A stretch of DNA of 64,000 nt from Mycolicibacterium arabiense (GTDB taxonomy: Bacteria; Actinomycetota; Actinomycetes; Mycobacteriales; Mycobacteriaceae). Positions 9,935-18,488 of the stretch are shown here, one piece after another (the first letter of the stretch is position 1; each line of letters starts with the position of its first letter). The stretch spans positions 682,001-746,000 of the forward strand of contig NZ_AP022593.1 of the NCBI RefSeq assembly GCF_010731815.2, read 5' to 3'. Below the pieces are notes generated by a model. It saw only the letters and a program-made list of their open reading frames with translations. It made no database searches and was not told the DNA's origin. A program made the translations under genes and the position numbers.

Positions 9935-10337
9935 TCTCGAATCTCCTCAGCCATCTGGTGCCGTTCTGGATCGTGCTGGTCCCCCTTAGTGTGCGATTAC
10001 GAGGGGATGCCAAGGAGTGGGCCGGCAAGCCCAACATTCGGGGCCACGTTCGCCCTGTCAGTACGAGCCGCGGGCACCATCCTCGGCCTGGCGGCCACTC
10101 GTAGACATGCGAACCGGCTGCTCACGCTGGGTCGCAGGGCCGTCAGGTGCCCGAGTGCGGCGTGGCGCGCCTGCGCTACGACCGACACCTTCTCGGCGAT
10201 GAACTGGCACACCGGGATGAAATCTCGAATGAAACATCAATCCAGCGTGGCCAGGACATCGGCGGGTCAAGCACCGAGTCTTGGGTCGGCAGGCGACTGA
10301 CGCGCCTGCGACTACGTCCCGAGACAAGGAGTCCGCC
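9935..10337. other. Intergenic region without a supported gene
   Basis: About 400 bp between the divergent zinc dehydrogenase and DJ-1/PfpI genes. Short open frames exist on both strands (for example 9997-10212 on the minus strand, 71 codons) but none has a convincing ribosome site or a recognisable domain. It must hold the two promoters. I saw no clear repeat or hairpin. Confidence 0.4.
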
Positions 10338-10904
10338 ATGGCGAATACATTGCAGGGCAGGAGGATCGCGATCCTAGCTGCGGATGGCGTGGAACGCGTT
10401 GAGTTGGAGACCCCGCGCGGCGCGGTGCAGGACGCCGGCGGGGAGACCGAACTGCTGTCGTTGAAAGCGGGTGAGATCCAGGCGCGCAACAACGACCTCG
10501 AATCCGCGGGTACGTTCGTCGTCGATCGAGTGATCGCCGACGCATCGGTGGACGACTACGACGCCTTGCTGCTGCCCGGCGGGACCGTCAATCCCGACAA
10601 GCTTCGCATCGATGAAACCGCCGTCTCATTCGTGCGCGCCTTCGTGAACTCGGGAAAGCCAGTGGCCACGATCTGCCACGGCCCGTGGACGCTGGTCGAG
10701 GCCGGCGTGGCCAACGGGCGCACACTGACGTCCTATCCAAGCGTGCGCACTGATCTACGCAACGCGGGTGCCACCGTCGTAGACGAGGAAGTCGTCGTCG
10801 ACGGGAATCTGATTTCCAGTCGGTCACCCGACGACCTACCTGCGTTCTGCAACGCGATCGTCGATGCATTCGCCCGACCGCGAGCGGGCGCAACGGGGCG
10901 ATGA
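10338..10904 (+). CDS. DJ-1/PfpI family protein (YhbO-type)
   Basis: A 188-residue DJ-1/PfpI protein. GRRIAILAADGVERVELETP at the start carries the conserved Glu, and ATICHGPWTLVEAG has the nucleophilic Cys-His of the elbow. SVRTDLRNAGA and DLPAFCNAIVDAF complete the family pattern. The ATG has AAGGAG 6 bp upstream. Members have been called proteases, deglycases or chaperones; a role in carbonyl or oxidative stress is the safest reading and fits the aldehyde-active neighbours. Confidence 0.9.
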   Translation: MANTLQGRRIAILAADGVERVELETPRGAVQDAGGETELLSLKAGEIQARNNDLESAGTFVVDRVIADASVDDYDALLLPGGTVNPDKLRIDETAVSFVRAFVNSGKPVATICHGPWTLVEAGVANGRTLTSYPSVRTDLRNAGATVVDEEVVVDGNLISSRSPDDLPAFCNAIVDAFARPRAGATGR

Positions 10905-11060
10905 CGTTGCCGTCCGTCCCGCTGGCCGTGGTCCCGGGAGGTCTACTCGGAGGACGACTCTTGGGCCTGCCGGGACGACGCTGCGAATTCATTCAGTGGG
11001 CAAAGTGGTTCACCAGAAGTGCGGGTTTCCCGTCGTCCACCACCTACCAGGAAGATCGAC

Positions 11061-11357
11061 ATGGCTACCAAGGCATTGCTGGTACGGCTCGAGGCCAAGC
11101 CGGGCAAAGAGGGCGCTGTAGAGGAGTTCCTTCTCTCGGCGCTCCCACTCGTCGAGCAGGAGCCCGGCACGAAACCGTGGTTGGCAGTTCGGTTCGGTCC
11201 TTCCACGTTCGGCATCATCGACGCGTTTCCGGATGAGTCGGCACGCGAGACGCATCTTGGCGGGCCCGTCGGAAAAGCCCTCGCGGACAAAGCCGACGAA
11301 CTCTTTGCCTCGCCACCAGACATCACCAAACTGGACGTTCTCGCCAACAAGCTCTAA
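11061..11357 (+). CDS. Antibiotic biosynthesis monooxygenase (ABM) fold protein
   Basis: A 98-residue protein matching the small ABM/YgiN fold: ALLVRLEAKPGKEGAVEEFL, the central strand WLAVRFGPSTFGIIDAFPDE, then a helix and a final strand LDVLANKL. AGGAAG lies 6 bp ahead of the ATG. Proteins of this type are dimers acting on quinones, haem or aldehydic by-products. Few catalytic residues are conserved, so no reaction can be assigned. It follows the DJ-1/PfpI gene by about 155 bp and may be cotranscribed. Confidence 0.8.
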   Translation: MATKALLVRLEAKPGKEGAVEEFLLSALPLVEQEPGTKPWLAVRFGPSTFGIIDAFPDESARETHLGGPVGKALADKADELFASPPDITKLDVLANKL

Positions 11358-11682
11358 CCGCGTCCGCCGTTCGCTTCCGAGCCGGCGTCCGGCGCTGCGG
11401 CGGGCGCTGGTGCTCGAAACGGCCTCGCGCCGTTGGCGTTCAACGTTCGTGAGTCGGGTTCAGATGACTGCAGCGAACCTCCAGTCGCGGCAATGTTTGT
11501 GACGTCCGTGCCCGGGTATCGCCGCCGCAGTCCAGCAGAAGAGACGAACCCATGGCGATCCATGCGCCTGCGCGCCTGATATCCGAGGTTGCGCTCGCCG
11601 TGGTCGACCCGTGGGACCGGCCGCCCACGCCCCCCGGTAGAACCCGCGAGTCGGATTCCAGGCGAAGTCAGGCGCGCAACCG
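11358..11682. other. Intergenic region without a supported gene
   Basis: About 325 bp before the ZIP transporter gene. Open frames on both strands lack ribosome sites and known domains. The first 40 bp are a GC-rich run with no clear terminator structure. Nothing else is seen. Confidence 0.4.
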
Positions 11683-12393
11683 GTGCTGACCGCATTGCTG
11701 TGGGGGCTGGTCGCCTCGTCCTCGTTGATCATCGGCGCTCTCGCCGGTGTGGCCCGCACCTGGAACCAACGCCTCATCGGCCTGGTGCTCGGCTTCGGCG
11801 CCGGTGCCCTCATCGCGAGTATCTCGTTCGAACTGGCAGAGGAGGGGTTTCGCGTCGGTGGCGCGCTGCCAGTCGGGCTCGGTCTGGCGGCCGGTGCAGT
11901 GGCGTTCTTCGTCGCCGATCAGTTGGTCGACCGCCTCGGCGGTAGCGGTGATGCCAGCCGTGCGGCGGGGGTACCCCTTCTGCTCGGCGCGCTGCTCGAC
12001 GGCATTCCCGAGCAGGCGGTGCTCGGTATCGGCATCGCCAGTGGCGGCTCCATCAGCCCGACTCTGCTCGTCGCCATCTTCGTGTCGAACCTCCCCGAGT
12101 CGATCGGGTCTGCCAGCGACCTGCGCAGCGCTGGTCGTCGCGGTAGGCGCATCGTGCTCGGCTGGGCGGCCGTTGCGGCACTATGCGCGGTCGCCACCGT
12201 GGGCGGCTACCAGCTTCAGGAGATCGCCGGGGCGGCGCTGCAGGGCGGAATCGACGGCTTCGCGGCGGGCGCGCTGCTGGTCATGCTCGTCGGATCGATG
12301 ATCCCGGAAGCGACTGAGAAGGCACGCGGACAGTCCGGCTTGGCCGCAGTGCTCGGCTTCGCGCTGGCGGCCGGGTTGTCGCTGGCCCAATAG
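11683..12393 (+). CDS. ZIP-family metal transporter
   Basis: A 236-residue membrane protein with about eight hydrophobic segments. The metal-path motif LLLGALLDGIPEQAVLGIGI corresponds to the HGIPEG-type helix of ZIP proteins, and IFVSNLPESIGSASDL to the second NxPE helix. EATEKARGQSGLAAVLGFAL ends the protein. GTG at 11683 is the only reasonable start; the upstream ribosome site is weak. It probably moves zinc or another divalent cation across the plasma membrane. The canonical His of the first motif is replaced by Asp. Confidence 0.85.
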   Translation: MLTALLWGLVASSSLIIGALAGVARTWNQRLIGLVLGFGAGALIASISFELAEEGFRVGGALPVGLGLAAGAVAFFVADQLVDRLGGSGDASRAAGVPLLLGALLDGIPEQAVLGIGIASGGSISPTLLVAIFVSNLPESIGSASDLRSAGRRGRRIVLGWAAVAALCAVATVGGYQLQEIAGAALQGGIDGFAAGALLVMLVGSMIPEATEKARGQSGLAAVLGFALAAGLSLAQ

Positions 12394-12442
12394 CCTCGTG
12401 CCGCGTCGGCGGCAGGTGTTCGCCATGCGTCGAGAGGTTCAT

Positions 12443-12550
12443 ATGGGACGCGTAGTTGTGCTCCACCGGGCCGAGGTGCGAGGGGCATTGACCCCTGAAG
12501 AATTGGTGATTCAGTGGAGCTTCACCTATGCGCTCGACCAACGCGTCTGA
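12443..12550 (+). CDS. Possible 35-residue small protein upstream of aldo/keto reductase
   Basis: An ATG at 12443 preceded by GAGAGG opens a 35-codon frame (MGRVVVLHRAEV..., ending ALDQRV) that stops 14 bp before the aldo/keto reductase start. No family is recognised. The ribosome site and the close spacing are the only support, so it may be a chance frame or a leader peptide. Confidence 0.25.
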   Translation: MGRVVVLHRAEVRGALTPEELVIQWSFTYALDQRV

Positions 12551-12564
12551 GAGGCGGCCGACGA

Positions 12565-13407
12565 ATGAACGAAGCTCGATCCGTGCCACTACGCTCCGGC
12601 GAGGACACCGCGGCCTTGGGCCAGGGAACCTGGTACTTTGCCGAGAGCCCTGGGCGGCGGGCCGACGAGATCGCCTCGATCCGGCTCGGTGTCGATCTGG
12701 GAATGACGCTGATCGACACCGCCGAGATGTACGGCGACGGAGCGGCGGAAGTCCTCGTCGGCGAGGCGGTCGCCGGTCGGCGCGGCGAAGTATTCCTCGT
12801 CGACAAGGTGCTCCCCCACCACGCCACCCGGGCGGGTACCGTCCGCGCGTGCAAGGCAAGCCTCGGCAGGCTCGGCACCGACTACATCGATCTCTACCTC
12901 CTGCATTGGCGCGGCACCATCCCACTGGAGGAGACGATTGCAGGTTTCGCCGAGCTGAAACGCGAGGGGATGATTCGGCACTGGGGAGTGAGCAATTTCG
13001 ACGTCGACGACATGGTCGAACTCGTAGGCCTCCCAGGCGGCGATGAGGTTCAGACGAATCAGATCCTCTACAACCTGACCCGCCGAGGCCCCGAGTACGC
13101 GCTCCTGCCGTGGCTGGCCCAACACGGCATCCCGGCCATGGCCTACTCACCGATTGAGCAGGGGCGACTGCTCGAGCACCCGGCGCTCAAGCCGATTGCG
13201 CAGCGGCACAACGCGACCCCGGCGCAGATCGCACTCGCCTGGGTGCTTCACCACGACGGCATCAACGCCATCCCACGCGCGGGAACACCTTCTCACGTTC
13301 GACAGAACGCCGCCGCCCGCGACATCGAGCTGAGCCGCACCGACTTCCACGACCTCGACCAGGCGTTCCCGCCGCCTACTCGGCCGGTTCCACTCGAGGT
13401 TCTCTGA
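12565..13407 (+). CDS. Aldo/keto reductase
   Basis: A 280-residue AKR barrel. LGQGTWYFAE begins the barrel, DTAEMYGDGAAEVLVGEA carries the catalytic Asp and Tyr, KVLPHHATRAGT the Lys, and IDLYLLHWRG the His. WGVSNFDVDDM, AYSPIEQGRLL and AIPRAGTPSHVRQN are the remaining family blocks, the last for NADPH binding. GAGAGG lies about 10 bp before the ATG at 12565. It probably reduces aldehydes with NADPH in the cytosol. It precedes the thioredoxin operon by 228 bp. Confidence 0.9.
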   Translation: MNEARSVPLRSGEDTAALGQGTWYFAESPGRRADEIASIRLGVDLGMTLIDTAEMYGDGAAEVLVGEAVAGRRGEVFLVDKVLPHHATRAGTVRACKASLGRLGTDYIDLYLLHWRGTIPLEETIAGFAELKREGMIRHWGVSNFDVDDMVELVGLPGGDEVQTNQILYNLTRRGPEYALLPWLAQHGIPAMAYSPIEQGRLLEHPALKPIAQRHNATPAQIALAWVLHHDGINAIPRAGTPSHVRQNAAARDIELSRTDFHDLDQAFPPPTRPVPLEVL

Positions 13408-13635
13408 ACGGTGGCCCGGGGGCCGAGAACTTGTTCCCGCCGGCAATGCATCCTTTCGTGCTATCAGGACCAATTCTGATGGATACTTCTGACCCATTGG
13501 GAGCGCGTGGTCAACGAAATCGACTGTCACACTGATTGTTCTGACGCAATCAGCGGGCGCTACGTATGACCATGAACTACCACTTGCCGTGGGCTATGCG
13601 GAAACCGGCCCTGACGGCCCGACGGAGGAGTTCTG

Positions 13636-14088
13636 GTGGGAAATGACATCGTCACCTGCCCGCATTGCGGTAAGCGCAACCGCGTACCCGAGGCCGCCTC
13701 GGGCAAGCCGCGGTGCGCCAACTGTCACCAGTGGTTGCCGTGGGTTGTCGCAGCGGGCGACTCGAACTTCTCGAACGTCGCCGAGAACGCCTCGGTGCCA
13801 GTGCTCGTCGACCTGTGGGCGACCTGGTGCGGGCCGTGCCGGATGGTGAGCCCGGCACTGGAGCTGCTCGCAGGAGAGCGGGCCGGTCAATTCAAACTGG
13901 TCAAGGTCGACGTGGACGGTGCACCGCTGATCTCACAGCGGTTCACGGTACAGGCGGTGCCGACCCTGCTGCTCCTCGACCACGGGCAGGTACTTGCACG
14001 ACGTTCGGGCGCTGCTCCAATTGCTGCGCTTCGCAAATGGCTGGATGAGACTTTGTCGTTGGACGGCTCGAGGGAGGCACGATCATGA
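13636..14088 (+). CDS. Thioredoxin with N-terminal zinc ribbon (Trx2/TrxC type)
   Basis: A 150-residue protein. Cys8, Cys11, Cys27 and Cys30 (CPHCGK and CANCHQW) form a zinc ribbon, followed by a thioredoxin domain with the active site WCGPC at 64-68 and the cis-proline in VQAVPTLLLL. This is the E. coli Trx2 arrangement, in which the zinc site tunes stress-related disulfide reduction. GTG at 13636 has GGAGGAG 5 bp upstream. The stop overlaps the next start by 4 bp (ATGA), so the two are translationally coupled. Confidence 0.93.
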   Translation: MGNDIVTCPHCGKRNRVPEAASGKPRCANCHQWLPWVVAAGDSNFSNVAENASVPVLVDLWATWCGPCRMVSPALELLAGERAGQFKLVKVDVDGAPLISQRFTVQAVPTLLLLDHGQVLARRSGAAPIAALRKWLDETLSLDGSREARS

Positions 14089-14348
14089 CGTCTGTGTACA
14101 TGGATCCACACGTGGTGGAGATACGCCCGGTGCGCCCGCGCTCGAGCGGCTGTGAGGAATGCGTGCGGATGGGCACGCCGTGGCTGCACCTACGGCTGTG
14201 CCTCACGTGTGGACACGTCGGCTGTTGCGATTCGTCGCCCATGCGGCATGCCCGGGCACATGCCCAAGCAATCGGTCACCCGATCGTGCAGTCCTTCGAA
14301 CCCGGTGAGAACTGGCGCTGGTGCTACGTCCACGAAGACTATGTCTGA
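14085..14348 (+). CDS. UBP-type zinc finger protein
   Basis: An 87-residue protein that is almost entirely a ZnF-UBP domain: CEEC, LRLCLTCGHVGCCDSS, then RHARAHAQAIGHPIVQSF and WRWCYVHEDYV, giving the usual Cys/His ligand set. In eukaryotes this fold binds the C-terminus of ubiquitin; in actinobacteria the free-standing version has no settled function. Its start overlaps the thioredoxin stop by 4 bp and its end overlaps the reductase start by 8 bp, so it is an integral part of the redox operon. A role as an adaptor for the reductase is inference. Confidence 0.9.
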   Translation: MTSVYMDPHVVEIRPVRPRSSGCEECVRMGTPWLHLRLCLTCGHVGCCDSSPMRHARAHAQAIGHPIVQSFEPGENWRWCYVHEDYV

Positions 14349-16029
14349 GGTCACGGTCGACCAGCGTGAGTCGTCTGCGCTGGCCGAGACCCCCGACGTG
14401 TACGGCGCGTACCCGCGACTGTCCGACGATCAGATCGCCACCCTCGAGACGGGCGGAGCGCGGCGCACCGTGGGCACGGGTGAGACGCTCGTGCGCGAAG
14501 GCGAGCGCGCCGACTACTTCTTCGCCATCCTTGCCGGCAAGGTGGCCGTCAGCACCACCGACGACGCGGGTAACCGGCGTGTGAGGCGGGTCCACGGCGC
14601 GAGGCGGTTCCTCGGCGAATTGGGCGACCTCGAGGGCCAGGCAGCGTTCTACACCGCCGAGGTCGTGGAGCCAGGTGAAGTGCTGTTGGTCCCGACCGAA
14701 CGGGTGCGAGACCTGGTCGCCCACGATCAGGCGCTCAGCGATCTCATCCTGCGCGCATACCTGTGGCGGCGCTCGCTGCTCATTCAGGACGGCTTCGGAT
14801 TTCGGATCATTGGTTCCTGCTACTCTCCGGACACTGTTCGGTTGCGCGAGTTCGCAGCACGAAATCGGTTGCCGCACCGCTGGTTCGACCTGGAACGTGA
14901 CCCGCAGGCCGAGCGGCTGCTCCAGCGATTCGGGGTGACCGCCCAGGACACACCGGTGGTGATTTGGGGCGGCGCGGTGCTGCGCAACCCGACCAACGCG
15001 GAGCTGGCCAGACGGGTGGGACTGCCGGTGCCGGACACGGCGGCCGGCGAATCCGACGTCGTCGTGGTGGGCGCCGGTCCCGCCGGACTCGGCGCTTCGG
15101 TCTATGCCGCATCAGACGGCCTGACCACCGCCACCATGGAGCGGATCGCGACGGGCGGGCAGGCCGGGACGTCGTCGAGGATCGAGAACTATCTTGGCTT
15201 CCCCGGCGGCATCTCCGGAGGCGACCTGGCCGAACGTGCTGCCCTGCAGGCCGCGAAGTTCGGAGCGCGGATCTCGGTGTCCGCGGAGATCATTCGACTG
15301 GAATCCAGTGACGGGCAGCACCAGTTGACGACGGCGGACGGTGCGACCTTGGTGGCCAGGGCCGTCGTGCTCGCAACGGGCGCCAGGTATCGCAAACTCG
15401 CCGTCCCCGGAATCGAATCGTTCGAGGGCGACGGCGTCTACTACGCCGCCACCGTTCAGGAAGCGCTGGTGTGCGGCACCGGGCCGGTGGTCATCGTCGG
15501 GGGCGGTAATTCCGCGGGACAGGCGGCAGTCTTCCTTGCCGAGCGCGTCTCCCGGGTGTACGTGGTGATCCGCGGCGAGAACCTGAGCGAGAGCATGTCC
15601 CGATATCTCATCGAACAGGTCGAAAGGCACCCTCGCGTAACCATCCGGTCGTGCACCGAGGTCCGGGAGGTACACGGGGACCAGAAACTCGGCGAGGTGG
15701 TGATCGAGGACAACCGAACGGGCGAGCGGCAGTCGATTCAGACCCGTGCGTTGTTCGTCTTCATCGGCGCGGACCCCCACACCTCGTGGCTCGACGGTGC
15801 CGTCCAGCTCGACGACCGCGGCTTCATCCCCACCGGACCGGCCGCGCTCTACTCTGACGTCGCCGGCAGTCAGACGCGCAACCCGCGTCAGCCAATGACG
15901 CTCGAGACCAGCCGACCCGGCGTATTCGCGGTCGGAGACGTACGCAGCGGCTCGGTCAAGCGGGTTTCCTCCGCCGTGGGGGAAGGTGCGATGGCCGTCC
16001 GGCAAGTCCACGAGTACTTCGGGACGTGA
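14341..16029 (+). CDS. cNMP-binding / glutaredoxin-like / thioredoxin-reductase-like fusion
   Basis: A 562-residue three-domain protein. Residues 25-140 are a cyclic-nucleotide-binding domain (GETLVREGERADYFFAILAG, FLGELGDLEG). Residues 155-228 resemble a glutaredoxin fold (IIGSCYSPDTVRLREFA, DTPVVIWG). Residues 238-562 are a thioredoxin-reductase-type flavoprotein with GAGPAGL at 244, GGGNSAG at 387 and the FAD-end motif GVFAVGDVRSG. The redox CxxC expected between the FAD and NADPH parts is replaced by AATV at 369-372, so it cannot work as a standard thioredoxin reductase; the single Cys160 of the middle domain may take part instead. Electron flow to the coupled thioredoxin is inference. 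Confidence 0.9.
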   Translation: MSEVTVDQRESSALAETPDVYGAYPRLSDDQIATLETGGARRTVGTGETLVREGERADYFFAILAGKVAVSTTDDAGNRRVRRVHGARRFLGELGDLEGQAAFYTAEVVEPGEVLLVPTERVRDLVAHDQALSDLILRAYLWRRSLLIQDGFGFRIIGSCYSPDTVRLREFAARNRLPHRWFDLERDPQAERLLQRFGVTAQDTPVVIWGGAVLRNPTNAELARRVGLPVPDTAAGESDVVVVGAGPAGLGASVYAASDGLTTATMERIATGGQAGTSSRIENYLGFPGGISGGDLAERAALQAAKFGARISVSAEIIRLESSDGQHQLTTADGATLVARAVVLATGARYRKLAVPGIESFEGDGVYYAATVQEALVCGTGPVVIVGGGNSAGQAAVFLAERVSRVYVVIRGENLSESMSRYLIEQVERHPRVTIRSCTEVREVHGDQKLGEVVIEDNRTGERQSIQTRALFVFIGADPHTSWLDGAVQLDDRGFIPTGPAALYSDVAGSQTRNPRQPMTLETSRPGVFAVGDVRSGSVKRVSSAVGEGAMAVRQVHEYFGT

Positions 16030-16132
16030 CGACGAGTAGCCGAACCGCCGTCATGGAGAAGAGGCGATCCGCGCGGCGTAGGCGGAGAACGCAACACGAT
16101 CGCCGCGAAACCGGTGTTGAGAGAGTGCCAAC

Positions 16133-16151
16133 GGCCGACCGTTCGTCGGCC
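16133..16151. terminator. Hairpin between convergent genes
   Basis: GGCCGAC, a 5-base loop, then GTCGGCC lies midway between the convergent ends of the reductase fusion and the Tat aldo/keto reductase. No long T run follows on either strand, so it may be an intrinsic or a stem-only terminator of the type common in mycobacteria. Confidence 0.4.
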
Positions 16152-16214
16152 CCGGGTAATTAGACCGTCGGCAGCATCTCACGCCGTGGAGGTCAGCGCG
16201 CGCGCCGGTCCTGG

Positions 16215-17384
16215 TCACACCCAACGGGTGGACCTCCACGTACTGCGCTCCCGAATCGCGGCGAGGTCACGGTTCATCACTCCGGGATACTGCTTGCCTG
16301 GATACCAGGGTTGCGTCGTGAGTCGGTCGAATCCCGGCATGGCGAGCAGGTGGTCGAGCATCCGGGTCCGCATTGCCGCATCGGGCAGCGGGCCTCGGCA
16401 GGCGGCCATGTTGTCGGACAGGTGGTCGGGGTTCGAGGTCGCCGGGAGGGCGACGGTGACCGCCGGATGCGAGATCACCCATTTCAGGAAGTACTGCGAC
16501 CACGTCGAGATCCCCACCTCGGCGGCGAAGTCCGGCAGCGGCCGGTCTCCGACGAATTGGTGCAAGCGCCCCTTCTCCAACGGCATGTTCACCGTGACCG
16601 CGACGCCGTTGTCGGCCGCCAGTGGCAATATGCGTTGCTCGGCGCTACGTTCGGCGATCGAGTAGCGAGTCTGCACGAAGTCGAGGTCGCCGGTCTGGAT
16701 CCACGTAGCCATCGGCCCGAAGTAGGCCGGGTCGTGATGAGTGACGCCCAGTCGGTGGATGCGCCCCTCGGCCTTCCAGGCGTGTAGGACCGGCACGATC
16801 ATGTCGACGTTGACCAGCGCGTGACATTGCATGACGTCCATCGGGGCGCTACGCGTCAGCCGCTGCATGGAATCGTTCAAACTCTTTGCAGCGTGGGAAT
16901 CGTCACCGAGATGATCTCCGGTAGCCCACACTTTGTTGGTCACGAAGAGGTCGTTCTGAAAACCGTCGGCCACCGCGGAGCGCGCGATGTTCTCCTCAGC
17001 CAGACCATAGAGCGGTGAGGTGTCCACCACTCGCCCGCCAGCAGACCAAAACCGGCGCAACACGTCGTCGCGAACCGCGCGGGCTTGCTCGGGGATGGCA
17101 TCGAAGGTCTGGAAGGTACCTAGCCCGACGGCGGGCAGGTAGATGTCGGTCCCGGGTATCCGCTTCGAGATCACGCCAGCAGCGACGGGTGCGACAGGCG
17201 CCAGGGTCGGGCCGCTTGCTGGCGCGGTGGTAGATGGCGCGGGGCGACTAGGCGGCCCCCCGGTGGCAATCGCGGCGAGGGCACCGCCGCCGGCAATGGT
17301 TGCCGCCACACCTAGTTGGAGAACCCGGCGACGGGAGGGTCTCCACCCATCGTGATCGGGACTCACTTCATCGGGGTCAGTCAC
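16215..17384 (-). CDS. Exported aldo/keto reductase with Tat signal
   Basis: A 389-residue protein. The N-terminus has a twin-arginine signal (SRRRVLQLGVAATIAGGGAL) followed by a proline-rich linker, and the rest is an AKR barrel: GLGTFQTFDA, VVDTSPLYGLAEENIARSA, FVTNKVWATGDH, MDVMQCHALVN and RLGVTHHDPAYFG. The GTG start has AGGAG 9 bp upstream. It probably folds with NADP(H) in the cytoplasm and is exported by Tat, perhaps as a lipid-free envelope enzyme. The ECF sigma gene lies about 205 bp upstream on the same strand. Confidence 0.88.
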   Translation of the reverse strand: MTDPDEVSPDHDGWRPSRRRVLQLGVAATIAGGGALAAIATGGPPSRPAPSTTAPASGPTLAPVAPVAAGVISKRIPGTDIYLPAVGLGTFQTFDAIPEQARAVRDDVLRRFWSAGGRVVDTSPLYGLAEENIARSAVADGFQNDLFVTNKVWATGDHLGDDSHAAKSLNDSMQRLTRSAPMDVMQCHALVNVDMIVPVLHAWKAEGRIHRLGVTHHDPAYFGPMATWIQTGDLDFVQTRYSIAERSAEQRILPLAADNGVAVTVNMPLEKGRLHQFVGDRPLPDFAAEVGISTWSQYFLKWVISHPAVTVALPATSNPDHLSDNMAACRGPLPDAAMRTRMLDHLLAMPGFDRLTTQPWYPGKQYPGVMNRDLAAIRERSTWRSTRWV

Positions 17385-17403
17385 GATCGTCTTCTCCTGG
17401 AGT

Positions 17404-17589
17404 TCAATTGTCGGCGCTGGTTGCAGGCGTGGTCATGATGTCGGTGAAACTTCGACGGTGGTAACGCAATTCGCTGCTTGCGGCGGCGAGAATGAGGGGT
17501 GCATCGACTGATCCCAGGATTGCCCACGCGACGACTCGACTCACCGGCCAACGGGTCGGACGAGGGACCAGCGATGGACTCCTTCGCAC
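17404..17589 (-). CDS. Possible 61-residue protein between ECF sigma and aldo/keto reductase
   Basis: A frame beginning with GTG right after the sigma factor stop and ending 20 bp before the aldo/keto reductase start. It has one mildly hydrophobic stretch (VVAWAILGSVDAPLILAAA) and no known domain. It is not an anti-sigma factor: the HxxxCxxC zinc motif is absent. It could be a chance frame. Confidence 0.25.
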   Translation of the reverse strand: MRRSPSLVPRPTRWPVSRVVAWAILGSVDAPLILAAASSELRYHRRSFTDIMTTPATSADN

Positions 17590-18204
17590 TCAGGCGGCCA
17601 CGAGGAGTCGTCGGCGACGGGCGGCGCCGCCCAGATCGACACGGAGCTGTCGGCGTGCCCGATGGAGCCTGGACATCACGGTCCCCAACGGCGTGTTCAT
17701 CATGTCGGCGATCGCAGCGTATGGATAACCCTGCACATCCGCCAGGTAGACGACCATTCGAAACTCGTCGCTCAACCCGGCCATGGCCGACTGCACCTCG
17801 GTATCCGGTTGTGCGGCAATGACCGTCAGTTCAGGGGCAGCGACGCCGCTCTGCTGGACGACGCCATCACCGGGCCCTTCGGTGAACTCCTCCATCGGCA
17901 CTTCGGTCAGCCGGCGTTGTGATGCTCGGTAGTTGCTGATCCACGTGTTCTTCAGGATCCGGTACATCCATGCCCGCACATTGGTACCGGGACGGAAGGT
18001 CCCCAAGCTGCGGTAGGCGCGCAGGACCGTGTCCTGGACCAGATCTTCGGCGTCCGGCCCGCGGTGGGTCAGCCGCAGCGCTTCGCGCAGCAGTTCGGCA
18101 CGGAGCGGAATTACGTCCCGCGTGAAACATGGTCTGAGGCGATCACATTGGCATTGATCGAGATGGCAGCTTGTCGTTGTCAGCGCTTCCGGTGAGGTCT
18201 CCAT
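17590..18204 (-). CDS. ECF sigma factor, SigH-like
   Basis: A 204-residue ECF factor. Region 2 has PDAEDLVQDTVLRAYRSLGTF and NVRAWMYRILKNTWISNYR; region 4 has LSDEFRMVVYLADVQGYPYAAIA and TPLGTVMSRLHRARRQL. This is the pattern of mycobacterial SigH, which controls thiol-oxidative stress genes. No RshA-type zinc anti-sigma gene follows, unlike the sigH locus, so this is probably a paralogue with separate control. The N-terminal 25 residues (several Cys) are unusual and the start may lie further in. Confidence 0.85.
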   Translation of the reverse strand: METSPEALTTTSCHLDQCQCDRLRPCFTRDVIPLRAELLREALRLTHRGPDAEDLVQDTVLRAYRSLGTFRPGTNVRAWMYRILKNTWISNYRASQRRLTEVPMEEFTEGPGDGVVQQSGVAAPELTVIAAQPDTEVQSAMAGLSDEFRMVVYLADVQGYPYAAIADMMNTPLGTVMSRLHRARRQLRVDLGGAARRRRLLVAA

Positions 18205-18488
18205 GCTTTCAAGCTATGGGCCGTGGAGGCCGGGTAGCCCGTTCTCAGAGCGAACACAAATGTTTCACCGAGATAGGACGTCGACAGTGACTCCACCAGA
18301 ACGAGGACCACGACGAACCCGGTCCCGGCGAGCCGGTCCTTCACTCCGGGCGATCGGGTCATCCACCGATCGCCAGCCCCTGGTTGTGGATTCGGACACG
18401 TCATACCCTGACCAACCATCTGAATTCGGAGGCGGAGGCAACACCAAGCGCAGCGAGTCAAAGCGCGAATTCACATGGCGGCGGGAAG

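Noticed and set aside
9997..10492. Minus-strand frames opposite the DJ-1/PfpI gene
   Set aside because: They overlap a well-supported gene and have no recognisable domain or ribosome site.
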